A program made the position numbers and the translations under genes. From positions 1 to 42,074 of the forward strand of contig JAGTQB010000011.1 of the NCBI GenBank assembly GCA_018396995.1: 42,074 nt of DNA, given 5' to 3'. Position 1 is the stretch's first letter, and every line of letters begins with the position of its first letter. The DNA is from Candidatus Bathyarchaeota archaeon. GTDB lineage: Archaea > Thermoproteota > Bathyarchaeia > Bathyarchaeales > DTEX01. The notes below the pieces were generated by a model, which searched no databases, was not told the origin of the DNA, and saw only the letters and a list, made by a program, of their open reading frames with translations. This document shows, in pieces, positions 16,657 through 25,409 of the stretch.

Positions 16657-16787
16657 ACAACACCCCCACTCTTCTCTTATCCCTAAACTACTTTTAAATT
16701 TTTCTCAGCGAAAGGAAAATATTCTAATGCTTATCGTACTTTGCACCACGACTTCTTGAAAAAAAGAAAGTGAGGACTAGAATGTTT

Positions 16788-18062
16788 TTATTTCCATGGT
16801 TTTGGATATATGAAAGAGGCTGTAGCATACTTTGATGGCCACACTATTTCTTGTCGTCCATTCTGCCATTGATATACTACCTGCTCCAGATAAGCTCCTG
16901 GACGCACGAGTGGGTCACAATGCCCCGGCCCCGCAAACTTCAGTTTCCCTACTACTGTATCAACTTCGAGTGTACTTAGGGTTTCTCTAACCTTCTTCTG
17001 ATCTAATGTTCCTGCCTTCTCAATAGCTGCCGCAAGCACCTGCACTGCTGCATAAGCTGATGGAAAGTTGACTCCTGGCAGCTCACCGTATCTTGCTCTA
17101 TACCGCTCAGTTATCTCTTTATTCTTTGGTATTGGTAGAAGTGGGTGCCCCGTAAAGCTTGCTATTACCCCCTGTGCATCCTCACCTAATAGAGACCAGA
17201 ATCCAGGCGGCTCTGCGGCGCGCTGGAAATATATGACGCTTGGGAGGAAGCCCAGTTCCTTACATTCACGTATAAGGGTTACAGCATCAACTGTGGAAGG
17301 TACTGCAAAAACCATATCAGGATTATACTCTTTTGTCTTTGCAATCATAGTTGAATAGCTGGCCTGACCTGGCGTGTATTTCTCTTTATATACTACAGTA
17401 AACTTATCCGCGAACTTATTAATTGCCGCCTCCAGACCCTTCTCGAAGAAAGCGCCAAGCGTTGTATCTTCCATCCACATCGCTATTTTGTATGGCCCCT
17501 TTCCGGGAAGGACTTCATTCAGAAAGTTCATAATAGTTAGACCATTATGTAATTCCGTATGGAATGGTATAAAAGTCCAGTTATAATTCTTTTCTTCTAC
17601 AGGGATGCTACCAATTCCCGTTGTTACATGGACAATTTTATATTCTTCGGCTACTGTGGCAACGGCAAAAACAAGTGGTGTCGAAAAACTGCCTAACAGA
17701 AAATCTACCTTATCAGCTGTAATTAGTCTCTCCGCATTCGTTCTAGCTTTCGTGGCATCACTTTCATCATCATAATAAACATACCTGACTTTTAAGCGTC
17801 GCCCAAGCTCCCTAACATATATACCACCCGCCCCATTAATATCCTCGATTGCAAATTCATATCCTCTCTTAATCATTTCACCAATATAGGCATGGGCCCC
17901 ACTAAGCGGCACTGAGAAACCAAATAATATTTCTTCCTTAACAGAAACTGGAGCCTTTTGAGCCATCATATAATAGTAGTAGATTACGCCAGCAACGGCA
18001 GCAACAATAATTATGACAGCAATTACTGCCGCTTGCAACTTAGTTAAAGCATTAGCACACAT
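16788..18062 (-). CDS. Liv-type solute-binding protein (system 2), membrane-anchored
   Basis: A 424-residue periplasmic-binding-protein type I. The N-terminus KLQAAVIAVIIIVAAVAGVIYYYY is an anchor like that of the neighbouring system 1 protein. FGFSVPLSGAHAYIGEMIKRG is the first strand/helix of the fold, and KVDFLLGSFSTPLVFAVATVAEE corresponds to the ligand contact region. The body of the protein differs clearly from the system 1 receptor, so the two importers likely have different substrates. It is divergent from the LivH/LivM pair at 18203, which is probably its own membrane channel. Only 131 bases separate it from the system 1 receptor on the same strand. Confidence 0.85.
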   Translation of the reverse strand: MCANALTKLQAAVIAVIIIVAAVAGVIYYYYMMAQKAPVSVKEEILFGFSVPLSGAHAYIGEMIKRGYEFAIEDINGAGGIYVRELGRRLKVRYVYYDDESDATKARTNAERLITADKVDFLLGSFSTPLVFAVATVAEEYKIVHVTTGIGSIPVEEKNYNWTFIPFHTELHNGLTIMNFLNEVLPGKGPYKIAMWMEDTTLGAFFEKGLEAAINKFADKFTVVYKEKYTPGQASYSTMIAKTKEYNPDMVFAVPSTVDAVTLIRECKELGFLPSVIYFQRAAEPPGFWSLLGEDAQGVIASFTGHPLLPIPKNKEITERYRARYGELPGVNFPSAYAAVQVLAAAIEKAGTLDQKKVRETLSTLEVDTVVGKLKFAGPGHCDPLVRPGAYLEQVVYQWQNGRQEIVWPSKYATASFIYPKPWK

Positions 18063-18202
18063 TTTATTTCCCCGACTATTAAGATAAGTAGACCGCGCAT
18101 TTAAGAGTTTTTACTTATTAGAATACAACAAAACTTTTAATAAACTCGGTTGAATCTTTAATATCGTGGTTTAAATCTAAAGCCTAGCGAAGAGGAGATA
18201 AA

Positions 18203-19165
18203 ATGGCTCCAATAACTTTTAGAGCAACACTTTGGATGGTTTTTCTCATAGTTATTGCTGGCATACTTATTGCCAGCCTGGCCAGTTATTTGGTTATGGG
18301 ACCCGTGGCTCTGTTGGTAATATTACGTGGAATTTGCACGGGATTATTTTACGGCATGCTCGCAATCGGTCTCAGTCTTGTATTCGGCGTCATGAAAGTA
18401 ATCAACATTGCGCATGGAGAGTTCATTATTTTAGGCGCCTACATTACTTATTGGTTATCTACTTTATTCGGCCTTGACCCCTTCGCTACCTTAATATTCA
18501 GCGCTTTAGCCCTCTTCTTCCTCGGTCTAATTATTGGCAGATTTGTGATAAGCCCAGCCTTGAAGGGCGGCATTGACCCTCCATTAATAATTTCCTTCGG
18601 CCTATCTTTATGTCTTGCTAACCTCATGAGGGTTTATTGGACAGCAACTCCAAGGGGATTACGCCTATATCTTGGCGGTATACCCTTACCTGGCGGGGCT
18701 ACTCTTTCAGTTACACACCTCATAGTAGCTGCGGCAGCTATTATAGGGCTCACATTACTCCACATATTCCTCTCAAAAACTTATCCGGGTAAAGCGTTAA
18801 GGGCTGTTAGCATGGACCGAGAAGCAGCTCTACTAATGGGTATATCATCCTCCCGCATTGAGACAATAGCATATGCGGTGGGCTTACTCTTTGCCGGAGT
18901 TTCCGGTTCATTGCTAAGTATTGTGCTAAGTTTTGATCCCACATGCGGTCACATATATCTTGGAAAGGTTATGTGTGTGATAGTTCTTGGAGGAGTTGGC
19001 TATATACCTGGTGCAGCAGCTGGTGGAGTTATCTTAGGAGTGGCTGAAGCTCTCGGCTCCCTCTTTTTCGGGGATACTGTAAGGGATCTTGTTGCATTTG
19101 TTATATTCCTGCTTATACTTCTCTTCAAGCCGACTGGGCTTTTCGCCAAATATCGTGCATTCTAG
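18203..19165 (+). CDS. livH: Liv-type ABC importer permease, LivH family (system 2)
   Basis: A 320-residue membrane protein with the LivH signature GMLAIGLSLVFGVMKVINIAHGEFIILGAY and the coupling loop RAVSMDREAALLMGISSSRIE. It carries about 30 extra N-terminal residues with an additional hydrophobic helix (LWMVFLIVIAGILIASLASYL) not needed by the family. The start ATG has GAAGAGGAG seven bases upstream. A TATA-like CTTTTAATAAA near 18133-18143 is placed for transcription of this divergent pair. It is followed at once by the LivM-type gene. Confidence 0.87.
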   Translation: MAPITFRATLWMVFLIVIAGILIASLASYLVMGPVALLVILRGICTGLFYGMLAIGLSLVFGVMKVINIAHGEFIILGAYITYWLSTLFGLDPFATLIFSALALFFLGLIIGRFVISPALKGGIDPPLIISFGLSLCLANLMRVYWTATPRGLRLYLGGIPLPGGATLSVTHLIVAAAAIIGLTLLHIFLSKTYPGKALRAVSMDREAALLMGISSSRIETIAYAVGLLFAGVSGSLLSIVLSFDPTCGHIYLGKVMCVIVLGGVGYIPGAAAGGVILGVAEALGSLFFGDTVRDLVAFVIFLLILLFKPTGLFAKYRAF

Positions 19166-19174
19166 GTGATGAAT

Positions 19175-20104
19175 ATGAGGAAAATAATGGTATTCTATAT
19201 TTTCCTTTTAATAGTTCTTTTATTATTAATTGTAGCGCCACTCGTGCTTGGAACAGTTTATTGGACAACTTTACTCTATACCCTGCTCCTCCACATAATC
19301 TTAGCTGAAAGCTGGAATATAATAGGGGGGTTTGGAGGACAAGTTTTCTTAGGGACAGCTGCTTTCTTTGGATGGGGCGCATATACATCTGCTATGCTCT
19401 ATTATGCAGGGGTGCCATTCGCAGCATGTATTTTACTCGCTGGGTTCTCGGCCGCGTGCCTAGCATTCATATTAACTCCCACATTTAAATTGAGAGGCGT
19501 GTATTTCGTTGTTGGCTCCCTATTCATTTCTGAGATAATGAAGACGATTGTTCTCACATTACCTATTTTTGGTGGAGCTGCTGGGATTATGCTGCCAGTA
19601 TTTAGGGAAAGGGTGCTGTTCACTTATTATTCTGCCTTCTTATTAATGCTTGTAGTGTTTTTGATTACTCTGTTTATTACAAGGTCTAAAATTGGAATTG
19701 CGCTAAGAGCTATCCGTGATGATCAGGAGGCTGCTGAAATCTTTGGAATAAACTCAACAATGTTTAAGCTTTTAGCGTTGGTGATAACATCCCTGCTCTG
19801 CGGTATGGCTGGAGGGATTCATGCATTCTACATGATATATGTGGAACCGCACAGCTTTTTCAGTATCAGCTGGAACATTATTCCAGTTTTTACAGTATTA
19901 ATAGGGGGGACTTCCACCATAATGGGCCCGATAATTGGAACAGCCATTTATACCCTCCTAAGGGAACTGTTCATTTTTGTTACAGGAGAAATATACTTGA
20001 CGGTACTAGGGGCACTACTAATTGTCGTAATGCTCATAGCGCCTTCAGGAGTTTACCCCGCTTTCACCAAGGCTATACATAGGGTGCAGAAAAGAATAAG
20101 GTAA
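19175..20104 (+). CDS. livM: Liv-type ABC importer permease, LivM family (system 2)
   Basis: A 309-residue membrane protein with ESWNIIGGFGGQVFLGTAAFFGWGAYTS and the coupling loop LRAIRDDQEAAEIFGINSTMFKL, both LivM signatures, and GGTSTIMGPIIGTAIYTLLRE near the end. I start it at ATG 19175 because AGGTGA at 19164-19169 overlaps the upstream stop codon and ends five bases before it; GTG 19166 and ATG 19169 lie inside that ribosome site. It is translationally coupled to LivH and convergent with the LivF/LivG pair of the same system. Confidence 0.86.
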   Translation: MRKIMVFYIFLLIVLLLLIVAPLVLGTVYWTTLLYTLLLHIILAESWNIIGGFGGQVFLGTAAFFGWGAYTSAMLYYAGVPFAACILLAGFSAACLAFILTPTFKLRGVYFVVGSLFISEIMKTIVLTLPIFGGAAGIMLPVFRERVLFTYYSAFLLMLVVFLITLFITRSKIGIALRAIRDDQEAAEIFGINSTMFKLLALVITSLLCGMAGGIHAFYMIYVEPHSFFSISWNIIPVFTVLIGGTSTIMGPIIGTAIYTLLRELFIFVTGEIYLTVLGALLIVVMLIAPSGVYPAFTKAIHRVQKRIR

Positions 20105-20143
20105 CACCTAACTTTTTACCAGGAAATCAATTTGCCGGGATAT

Positions 20144-20848
20144 TTAAATGCCAAGATAAGCTTTTCTCAAATTTTCATCTACAAAGAGCTTTTCACTTTC
20201 TCCTTCCATCACTATTCTTCCATTCTCCATAACATAAGCCCTATTAGCCAGTTTTAAAGCCATGTGGACGTTCTGTTCAACAAGAAGTATTGTTATTCCC
20301 TGAATGTTTATTTCCTTTAAAGTATCAAAGATTTTCCTGTAAACTACTGGTGCCAGCCCAAGTGAAGGCTCGTCAAGCATCAGGAGCTTTGGCCTTGACA
20401 TCAATGCTCTCCCAATGGCTAGCATTTGCTGCTCCCCTCCGCTCAAAGTATACGCCATTTGATTCCTCCGCTCCTTTAGTCTCGGAAAGAGCTGATATAC
20501 TAGTTCCAAGCTATCCTTTAACTTCTTCCTTGCCTCTCCCTTGTAGGCGCCTACTTCGAGATTTTCTTGGACCGTTAAGAACGGGAAGAGCCTTCTCCCC
20601 TCAGGGACCAATGATATTCCCTTTTCTGATATAATGTTCGGTGGAAGATTCGTTATTCTTTTATTTAGGAAGTAGATGTTGCCGGAGGATGGTCGCAATA
20701 AACCCGCTATTGTTTTAAGAGTTGTGGTCTTTCCAGCTCCATTAGATCCAACTAGCGCAACAATCTCTCCTTTGCTAACTTGTAACGAAACATTATAAAG
20801 AGCTTGAGCCCCTCCATAAAAAACATTAATACTCTCTACATTAAGCAT
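20144..20848 (-). CDS. livF: Liv-type ABC ATPase, LivF family (system 2)
   Basis: A 234-residue ABC ATPase with Walker A GSNGAGKTTTLK, the signature LSGGEQQMLAIGRALMSRP, Walker B LLMLDEPSLGLAP and LVEQNVHMALKLANRAYVMENG. GISLVPEGRRLFPFLTVQENLEVGA is the LivF-type Q-loop region. It overlaps the end of LivG by eight bases, so the pair is translationally coupled. It lies convergent to the permease pair that it presumably energises. Confidence 0.9.
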   Translation of the reverse strand: MLNVESINVFYGGAQALYNVSLQVSKGEIVALVGSNGAGKTTTLKTIAGLLRPSSGNIYFLNKRITNLPPNIISEKGISLVPEGRRLFPFLTVQENLEVGAYKGEARKKLKDSLELVYQLFPRLKERRNQMAYTLSGGEQQMLAIGRALMSRPKLLMLDEPSLGLAPVVYRKIFDTLKEINIQGITILLVEQNVHMALKLANRAYVMENGRIVMEGESEKLFVDENLRKAYLGI

Positions 20849-21566
20849 AGGCTTCCCCCAGATAAGCCTCGATTACCTTTTCATCCCTCGCGATGAGGTT
20901 AGGCGGCCCCTCAGCAATCTTTGAACCCTGATGGAGGACTATAATTCGATGGCAAACACTCATGATAGCTTTCATAACATGCTCAATCCATACAATAGCT
21001 ATCCCATAATCCTTCCATATAATCTCAATTTTCCTCATCATATCTGTTACTTCAGCCGGGTTTAACCCCGCGGCAACCTCATCTAAAAGTATAAGCTTAG
21101 GCTCTGAGGCTAAAGCTCTTGCAAGCTCAAGTTTTCTCCTTTCGACGTAGTTAAGTTGATCAGCTATGACGTCTTTCTTCTCATGTAAACCTACGAATTC
21201 AAGCCAGCGTAGAGCTTCGCGCCTCGCTTCAACATAGCTAACTCTCTTCCTTTTGTTATAAAGAAGCCCAACTAAGACGTTCTCAAGAACCGACATCCTC
21301 AAGAAAGGTTTAACTATTTGGAAAGTTCTAGCAACCCCTAGCTGAAAAATTTCATATGGTTTTAGATTCGTAATGTCTTTTCCCTCAAAAATAATTTTTC
21401 CAGAGTCGGGTCGGTAAAAGCCACATATAATGTTGAAGAGGGTTGTTTTACCAGCCCCGTTTGGCCCAATAATGCCAACTATCTCCTTACTATCAACATA
21501 AAAATCAACTTCATTAAGAGCCTTCAAACCTCCAAAGTACTTAGTTACTTTTATGCCCTCAAGCAT
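20841..21566 (-). CDS. livG: Liv-type ABC ATPase, LivG family (system 2)
   Basis: A 241-residue ABC ATPase with Walker A GPNGAGKTTLFNIICG, the LivG-type phrase ARTFQIVKPFLRMSVLENVLVG, the degenerate signature LNYVERRKLELARALASEP and Walker B LILLDEVAAGLNPAE. It is first of the livG-livF unit, with GAGAGGGG upstream of the ATG. It is similar to, but clearly not identical with, the system 1 LivG, an old duplication rather than a recent one. Confidence 0.9.
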   Translation of the reverse strand: MLEGIKVTKYFGGLKALNEVDFYVDSKEIVGIIGPNGAGKTTLFNIICGFYRPDSGKIIFEGKDITNLKPYEIFQLGVARTFQIVKPFLRMSVLENVLVGLLYNKRKRVSYVEARREALRWLEFVGLHEKKDVIADQLNYVERRKLELARALASEPKLILLDEVAAGLNPAEVTDMMRKIEIIWKDYGIAIVWIEHVMKAIMSVCHRIIVLHQGSKIAEGPPNLIARDEKVIEAYLGEAYA

Positions 21567-21920
21567 ATAACAGCCCCTCTCAACATCATATAAGTACTTT
21601 CACGCTTCACTATATAAGTACACTACGTTTAAACTCTTTATAGCAAGATCCCCCAGCATGACATTTAAAGTAGAGTCTAAAAATCTGGCAAATAAATGAG
21701 AAAGCTGCAAACGTTTTATTTCGAAACCAATTAATTACCCTTCATTTCCAGTAATACTATAGAAATTTTATGTTATCAATATTCAGAAGAAAGAAAACTC
21801 TTATTTTGAAACATTTTTTAGAACTCCTCTATGCCTTAGTCAGCTGTTTCGAGACAGATGTGTTTGAATGGTAGTTTGTTAATTAAGTTATTTGTGGAAA
21901 AGAGAAAAATTGTTGACAAC
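21567..21920. other. AT-rich intergenic stretch between livG and an IS607 remnant
   Basis: About 350 bases with no convincing open frame on either strand. It must hold the promoter of the minus-strand livG-livF unit and the vanished left end of the decayed insertion element. I found no tRNA, clear inverted repeat or direct repeat in it. Confidence 0.4.
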
Positions 21921-22047
21921 AAGTTAAGTTGCCGAGATATTCAATATTACAAGACATACCGTAGCTAAGTGGATTAGGGAGGGGAGAATCAACGCCATCA
22001 AACTCCCTGGTGGGAGGTATAGGATACCGGAATCTGAGGTAAAAAAT
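21921..22047 (+). pseudogene. tnpA: IS607-type tnpA remnant: MerR-like DNA-binding head only
   Basis: From GCC at 21931 the frame reads AEIFNITRHTVAKWIREG, then RINAIKLPGGRYRIPESEV. This is the N-terminal helix-turn-helix of IS607 serine transposases, normally preceded by MKLSEV. Here AAGTTAAGTTGCCGAG breaks the frame just before, consistent with a five-base loss between two AGT copies. The serine-recombinase domain that should follow is absent; after about 40 residues the frame runs straight into the start of TnpB. The gene is non-functional. Confidence 0.65.
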
Positions 22048-23223
22048 ATGGAAGTCGTTAAAGCAGTAGTTTTTAAACATGATGCTGATGTTAAGCCCCT
22101 GCTTGAGGCCTTCAATCAAATGGTTAACGAATGTATGGCTTACGCCTTAAAGAACAACATCAGCTCTCCAATGGAGACTTGAGAAGGCGTTGTATGACTA
22201 TTTCAAGCAAAGATATGGCTTCGCCACCCATTATTGTATATCGGCTTGCAGGGTAGCGTGTGGAATAATACGTTCTTGGAGGAGGCTTGTGAAGAGGGGA
22301 AGGGCTGATTCCAATAAACCTCCAACTTTTAAGGTCTCAGCCATGAGGCTCCAGAAGGAGCTTATGCGTTTCAGAGGAGATAAAATAGTCGTTGCAATAA
22401 AGTCTTACAGCTGGATCGAAGTTCCGCTGGTCATAGGCTCCTATCAAAGACAATTTGTTGAGGGATGGAGAGAGGGAAAGTTAAAGGTTGGGGAAATCAC
22501 ATTACTCAACAATAGAGCGATTGTAACCTTCAAGAAAGAGGTTAAAGAGAAAAAGCCCAGTGGCTACGCTTCAGTAGACATCAACCTAATGAGCCTAGAT
22601 ATACTTGAAGCAAAGGATGAGCTAAAATATCGGAAAATCGACCTTAAGAAACTGTATGGCGTAAGGGTTCATTACTTTGAGAAGCGTAGAAAAATCCAAG
22701 CTTTGTCTAAATTCAAGCCCAAGACTTCAAAGATGCTTATGGAGAAATACTCTAAGCGTGAGAAAAGAAGGGTCAACGACATCCTTCATAAAATAACCAT
22801 AGCAATCGTTAAAGAATTCGTTGAAAACGGCGTTAGCCCAATCCTCGAGAAACTAAAGGGGTTAAGCTACAATGCGACGAGGAATAAATACGCTAAGCGT
22901 AAGAATAGAAAAGTCTCCCCCCTACCCTACAGGAAAATCCAAGACTTCATTGAGTACAAAATGGCGTGGCATGGCTACAGAACACACTATGTTTCAGCCA
23001 GGAACACGAGCAAGACCTGTCCAAGATGCGGGCGTTTGTCCAAGACAAATGGGCAGGTCTTTAAATGCGAAGGTTGCGGATTTAAGACAGACATTTTGTA
23101 GCTTGCATCAACATCCTCAGGATGTGGGGAATCGGGTTCTCCCCAAAAGCCCTCGATGAGCTAATCGAGAGGGAAGAGTTAAGTAAGAATGAAAGTAACA
23201 ATTCACTATGTATTCCTACTTAA
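22048..23223 (+). pseudogene. tnpB: IS607/IS605-type tnpB, broken by two frameshifts
   Basis: ATG 22048, with GAGGT seven bases upstream, opens MEVVKAVVFKHDADVKPLLE, a TnpB N-terminus. The frame stops at 22180-22182. Homology resumes one frame over (LEKALYDYFKQRYG, from about 22165) through the RuvC-like core to the zinc ribbon TCPRCGRLSKTNGQVFKCEGCG, and stops again at 23098. A third frame then gives HFVACINILRMWGIGFSPKALDEL up to TAA at 23221. The second break fits loss of one GACA unit in AGACAGACATTTT, right at the last RuvC motif (TDRHFVA). TnpB proteins are RNA-guided nucleases; this copy cannot make an intact one. Confidence 0.8.
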
Positions 23224-23434
23224 CTCAGAATCCCTAACCCTGTCCTTTCTTCTCCATGTTGGCCCTTCACTATTAAAATTGTTATGTAGCCATGAGCCTA
23301 ATAGCCTTGCTCAGAAATTTTTACATTAAAATTAATTCTATAGATTAAGTTTAAACATGTTTAGATAAATTATACGCAATCCATTTATTTTTGAATTTTT
23401 TGCTTTATATATAATTATCTTTGGGGGATGTGGG

Positions 23435-24259
23435 TTGCGTTCATCTTTAAATATTGTTTTAACTGCTCTTTGTGCTGCTTTATATGCTATTGGTGCTTAC
23501 ACTACAGCGTATATTCCGTCTCCATGGGGTTTCGGTCAGTTCCGCCCAGCGGTCGTTATACCATCAGTATTCGCCATCGTCTTTGGACCCTGGGTTGGTG
23601 GTGTAGGAGCAGCCGTTGGAACATTGATCTGCGATTCAGTTAAGCATGGAACGCTTCATATGGGCAGTCTCATGGCCGCTGTTCCAGGAAACTTTGTTGG
23701 GTTTTTCATACTTGGCTATATAATGAAGAAGAAGTTTACTTGGGGAAGGTTCATTCTCGCATCAAACTTAACGCTCATCATTGGAAACCTCATCGTAGCA
23801 TTTCTATACGTCTTCTTGTATAAAGCGCTTTACACTCAAACTTTACAAATGCCAGTTGACTCATTGGTAATGCTCTCTCTTGGCCTAACAATATTCTGGT
23901 TTATAACAATGCTTCCATTTGCCCTCACAATTACTCCTATCCTTATAAGAGCAGTCGCAATGGCCTTCCCTGGACTCGTCTCTGAGGATGTTAGGATACA
24001 TTCGCTTAAGAAGGAAATTCCAAAAACAACATTCAGTTTAGCCCTAACAGTCCCAGGAATATTGATACTACTAGCTGGAATAGTGATCGCCTATACGCCT
24101 TTTGGAAACTATCTTGCAACGAGCTTTCCAAAAATCTTTACTCCAGCAGTCATGGAACTCCTTAAGATACTTTTCCACATATGTGGTGCGGTACTCTTAA
24201 TTCTAGGCCTTGCATTTTTAGGCGCGAAACCCCTCCTAACCAGGGAAAGGAGCGAATAA
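23435..24259 (+). CDS. ECF-transporter S-component-like membrane protein
   Basis: A 274-residue membrane protein. The first 180 residues have six hydrophobic helices with the ECF substrate-component layout: TALCAALYAIGAYTT, then FRPAVVIPSVFAIVFGPWVGGVGAAVGTLICD and an LMAAVPGNFVGFFILGY helix. About 90 further residues with two more helices follow (LALTVPGILILLAGIVIAY and LLKILFHICGAVLLILGLAFLG), beyond the usual length of 170-200. The vitamin or metal carried cannot be named; no EcfA/EcfT genes are adjacent. The start is TTG with GGGGGA six bases upstream; TTTATATA at 23404-23411 would give a very short leader. It is flanked on both sides by decayed transposons. Confidence 0.65.
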   Translation: MRSSLNIVLTALCAALYAIGAYTTAYIPSPWGFGQFRPAVVIPSVFAIVFGPWVGGVGAAVGTLICDSVKHGTLHMGSLMAAVPGNFVGFFILGYIMKKKFTWGRFILASNLTLIIGNLIVAFLYVFLYKALYTQTLQMPVDSLVMLSLGLTIFWFITMLPFALTITPILIRAVAMAFPGLVSEDVRIHSLKKEIPKTTFSLALTVPGILILLAGIVIAYTPFGNYLATSFPKIFTPAVMELLKILFHICGAVLLILGLAFLGAKPLLTRERSE

Positions 24260-24284
24260 TTCCTAACAAAGTATGGGTTCTGAG

Positions 24285-24656
24285 CTACGTAGTCTTAGAT
24301 GGACTTGCGTAGCTCTTGGGGTTCACCAGCCTAGGGCTCCTCGCGGGTTCATAGGAGTCCTCATTGGCCTCTTCCCCTGTTAGGGTGAACCCGCTCCAAG
24401 CCTTCATCAGCTCATTAAAGAGCCTTTTGCTTGGAGAAAGCCCCTCCATCTGAAGGTATAGGTTTATGGCAGCGTTTAGCTGTCTATTGATCCTTAGCCC
24501 GCATCCCCTGCATTCGTATTTCGCTCCTTTCGGGGCATTAATCATCCCACATCTGGAGCATCTTTTGCTTGTATTCTTCGGGTTGAGGGGCATTATCTTC
24601 GACTTATATGCCATAAAGGACTGTATGGTCTTCCAGTCGCTCTTCGCAACCCCCTA
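24285..24656 (-). pseudogene. tnpB: tnpB 3'-terminal fragment (ISC1913-like family)
   Basis: On the minus strand, KSDWKTIQSFMAYKSKIMPL continues into NTSKRCSRCGMINAPKGAKY, then ECRGCGLRINRQLNAAINLYLQMEGLSPSKRLFNELMKAW. This is the C-terminal third of an archaeal TnpB: last helices, zinc ribbon and final RuvC motif. That motif normally reads IDRQLNAAIN, but here the catalytic Asp is Asn (codon AAT for GAT). The first two thirds of the gene are missing. The family differs from the tnpB at 22048, so this is an independent insertion remnant. Confidence 0.75.
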
Positions 24657-24660
24657 TTAT

Positions 24661-24753
24661 GTCTCTTTTAGCTGTTGAGGATGAAACTCTAGCATACCCA
24701 ATAACAATCCTCTCTTCCCTTAAGCCTAGAATGCGCTTAATCTCGCTTTCACC
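24661..24753 (-). pseudogene. tnpA: IS607-type tnpA fragment (serine recombinase start)
   Basis: The minus strand reads GESEIKRILGLREERIVIGY followed by ARVSSSTAKRD. This is the hinge between the helix-turn-helix and the catalytic head of IS607 resolvases, whose active-site Ser lies in YARVSS. It is cut off after about 31 residues and joined out of frame to the tnpB fragment, so an internal deletion removed most of both genes. Confidence 0.6.
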
Positions 24754-24782
24754 TTTTAATTTTAATATTTAATAGATGATCA

Positions 24783-25409
24783 TTAGCTCGGAGCATATGC
24801 TTTTACAGTCATGCTGATAAGAAGCTTATGTATCCGTGTATCATCTGTGAGTTCGGGGTGGAAAGCGGTGCCAATTATATGGCCCTGCTGAGCAGCTACT
24901 GCTATGTTTCCTAGCTTGGATAAAACTCTAACTTGCGGTCCAGCCTCCTTTATAGCTGGAGCCCTAATAAACACTCCAGGAAACTTTTTATCTCCAATTA
25001 CTGGTATTTCCAGTTCTGCCTCAAAGGACTCCCTCTGCCTTCCGAAGGCGTTTCTCTCAACAACCACGTCCATAACTCCCAACGTGGGTTGTTGTGTTTC
25101 TCCTAAAACCCGATCATAAACCTTTCTAGCAAGTAGGATAAGGCCCGCGCACGTGCCTAAAACGGGTAGCCCATCGTAAATTCTCTGTTTAATAACTTGT
25201 AGTGTCTGATTAATGCTTGAAAGCCTGCCTATTACAGTGCTTTCTCCACCAGGTATAATCAATCCTTGAATAGCCCTAATCTCTTCAATAGTTTTAACAG
25301 GTTTAACGGAGCCTTTAATGCCCATTTCTTCAAGTGCGAGCTTTGTCATCGCTATGTGCTCTTCAATTGCTCCTTGAAAAGCAAGCACGCCTATAGTCAG
25401 TTTACTCAA
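24783..25409 (-). CDS. pdxT: Pyridoxal 5'-phosphate synthase glutaminase subunit
   Basis: A 208-residue class I glutamine amidotransferase. The catalytic triad is visible: C87 in [10 protein letters not shown], and H184 and E186 in FHPEL. PGGES at 53-57 forms the oxyanion strand typical of PdxT. It hydrolyses glutamine and channels ammonia to PdxS for PLP formation from ribose-5-phosphate and glyceraldehyde-3-phosphate. Its ATG overlaps the pdxS stop by four bases, giving strict coupling. It ends directly beside the transposon remnant. Confidence 0.95.
   Translation of the reverse strand: MSKLTIGVLAFQGAIEEHIAMTKLALEEMGIKGSVKPVKTIEEIRAIQGLIIPGGESTVIGRLSSINQTLQVIKQRIYDGLPVLGTCAGLILLARKVYDRVLGETQQPTLGVMDVVVERNAFGRQRESFEAELEIPVIGDKKFPGVFIRAPAIKEAGPQVRVLSKLGNIAVAAQQGHIIGTAFHPELTDDTRIHKLLISMTVKAYAPS

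Noticed and set aside
22048-23100. Possible TldR, a nuclease-dead TnpB domesticated as an RNA-guided repressor
   Set aside because: The gene is broken by frameshifts in two places, so no full-length protein of any kind can be made.
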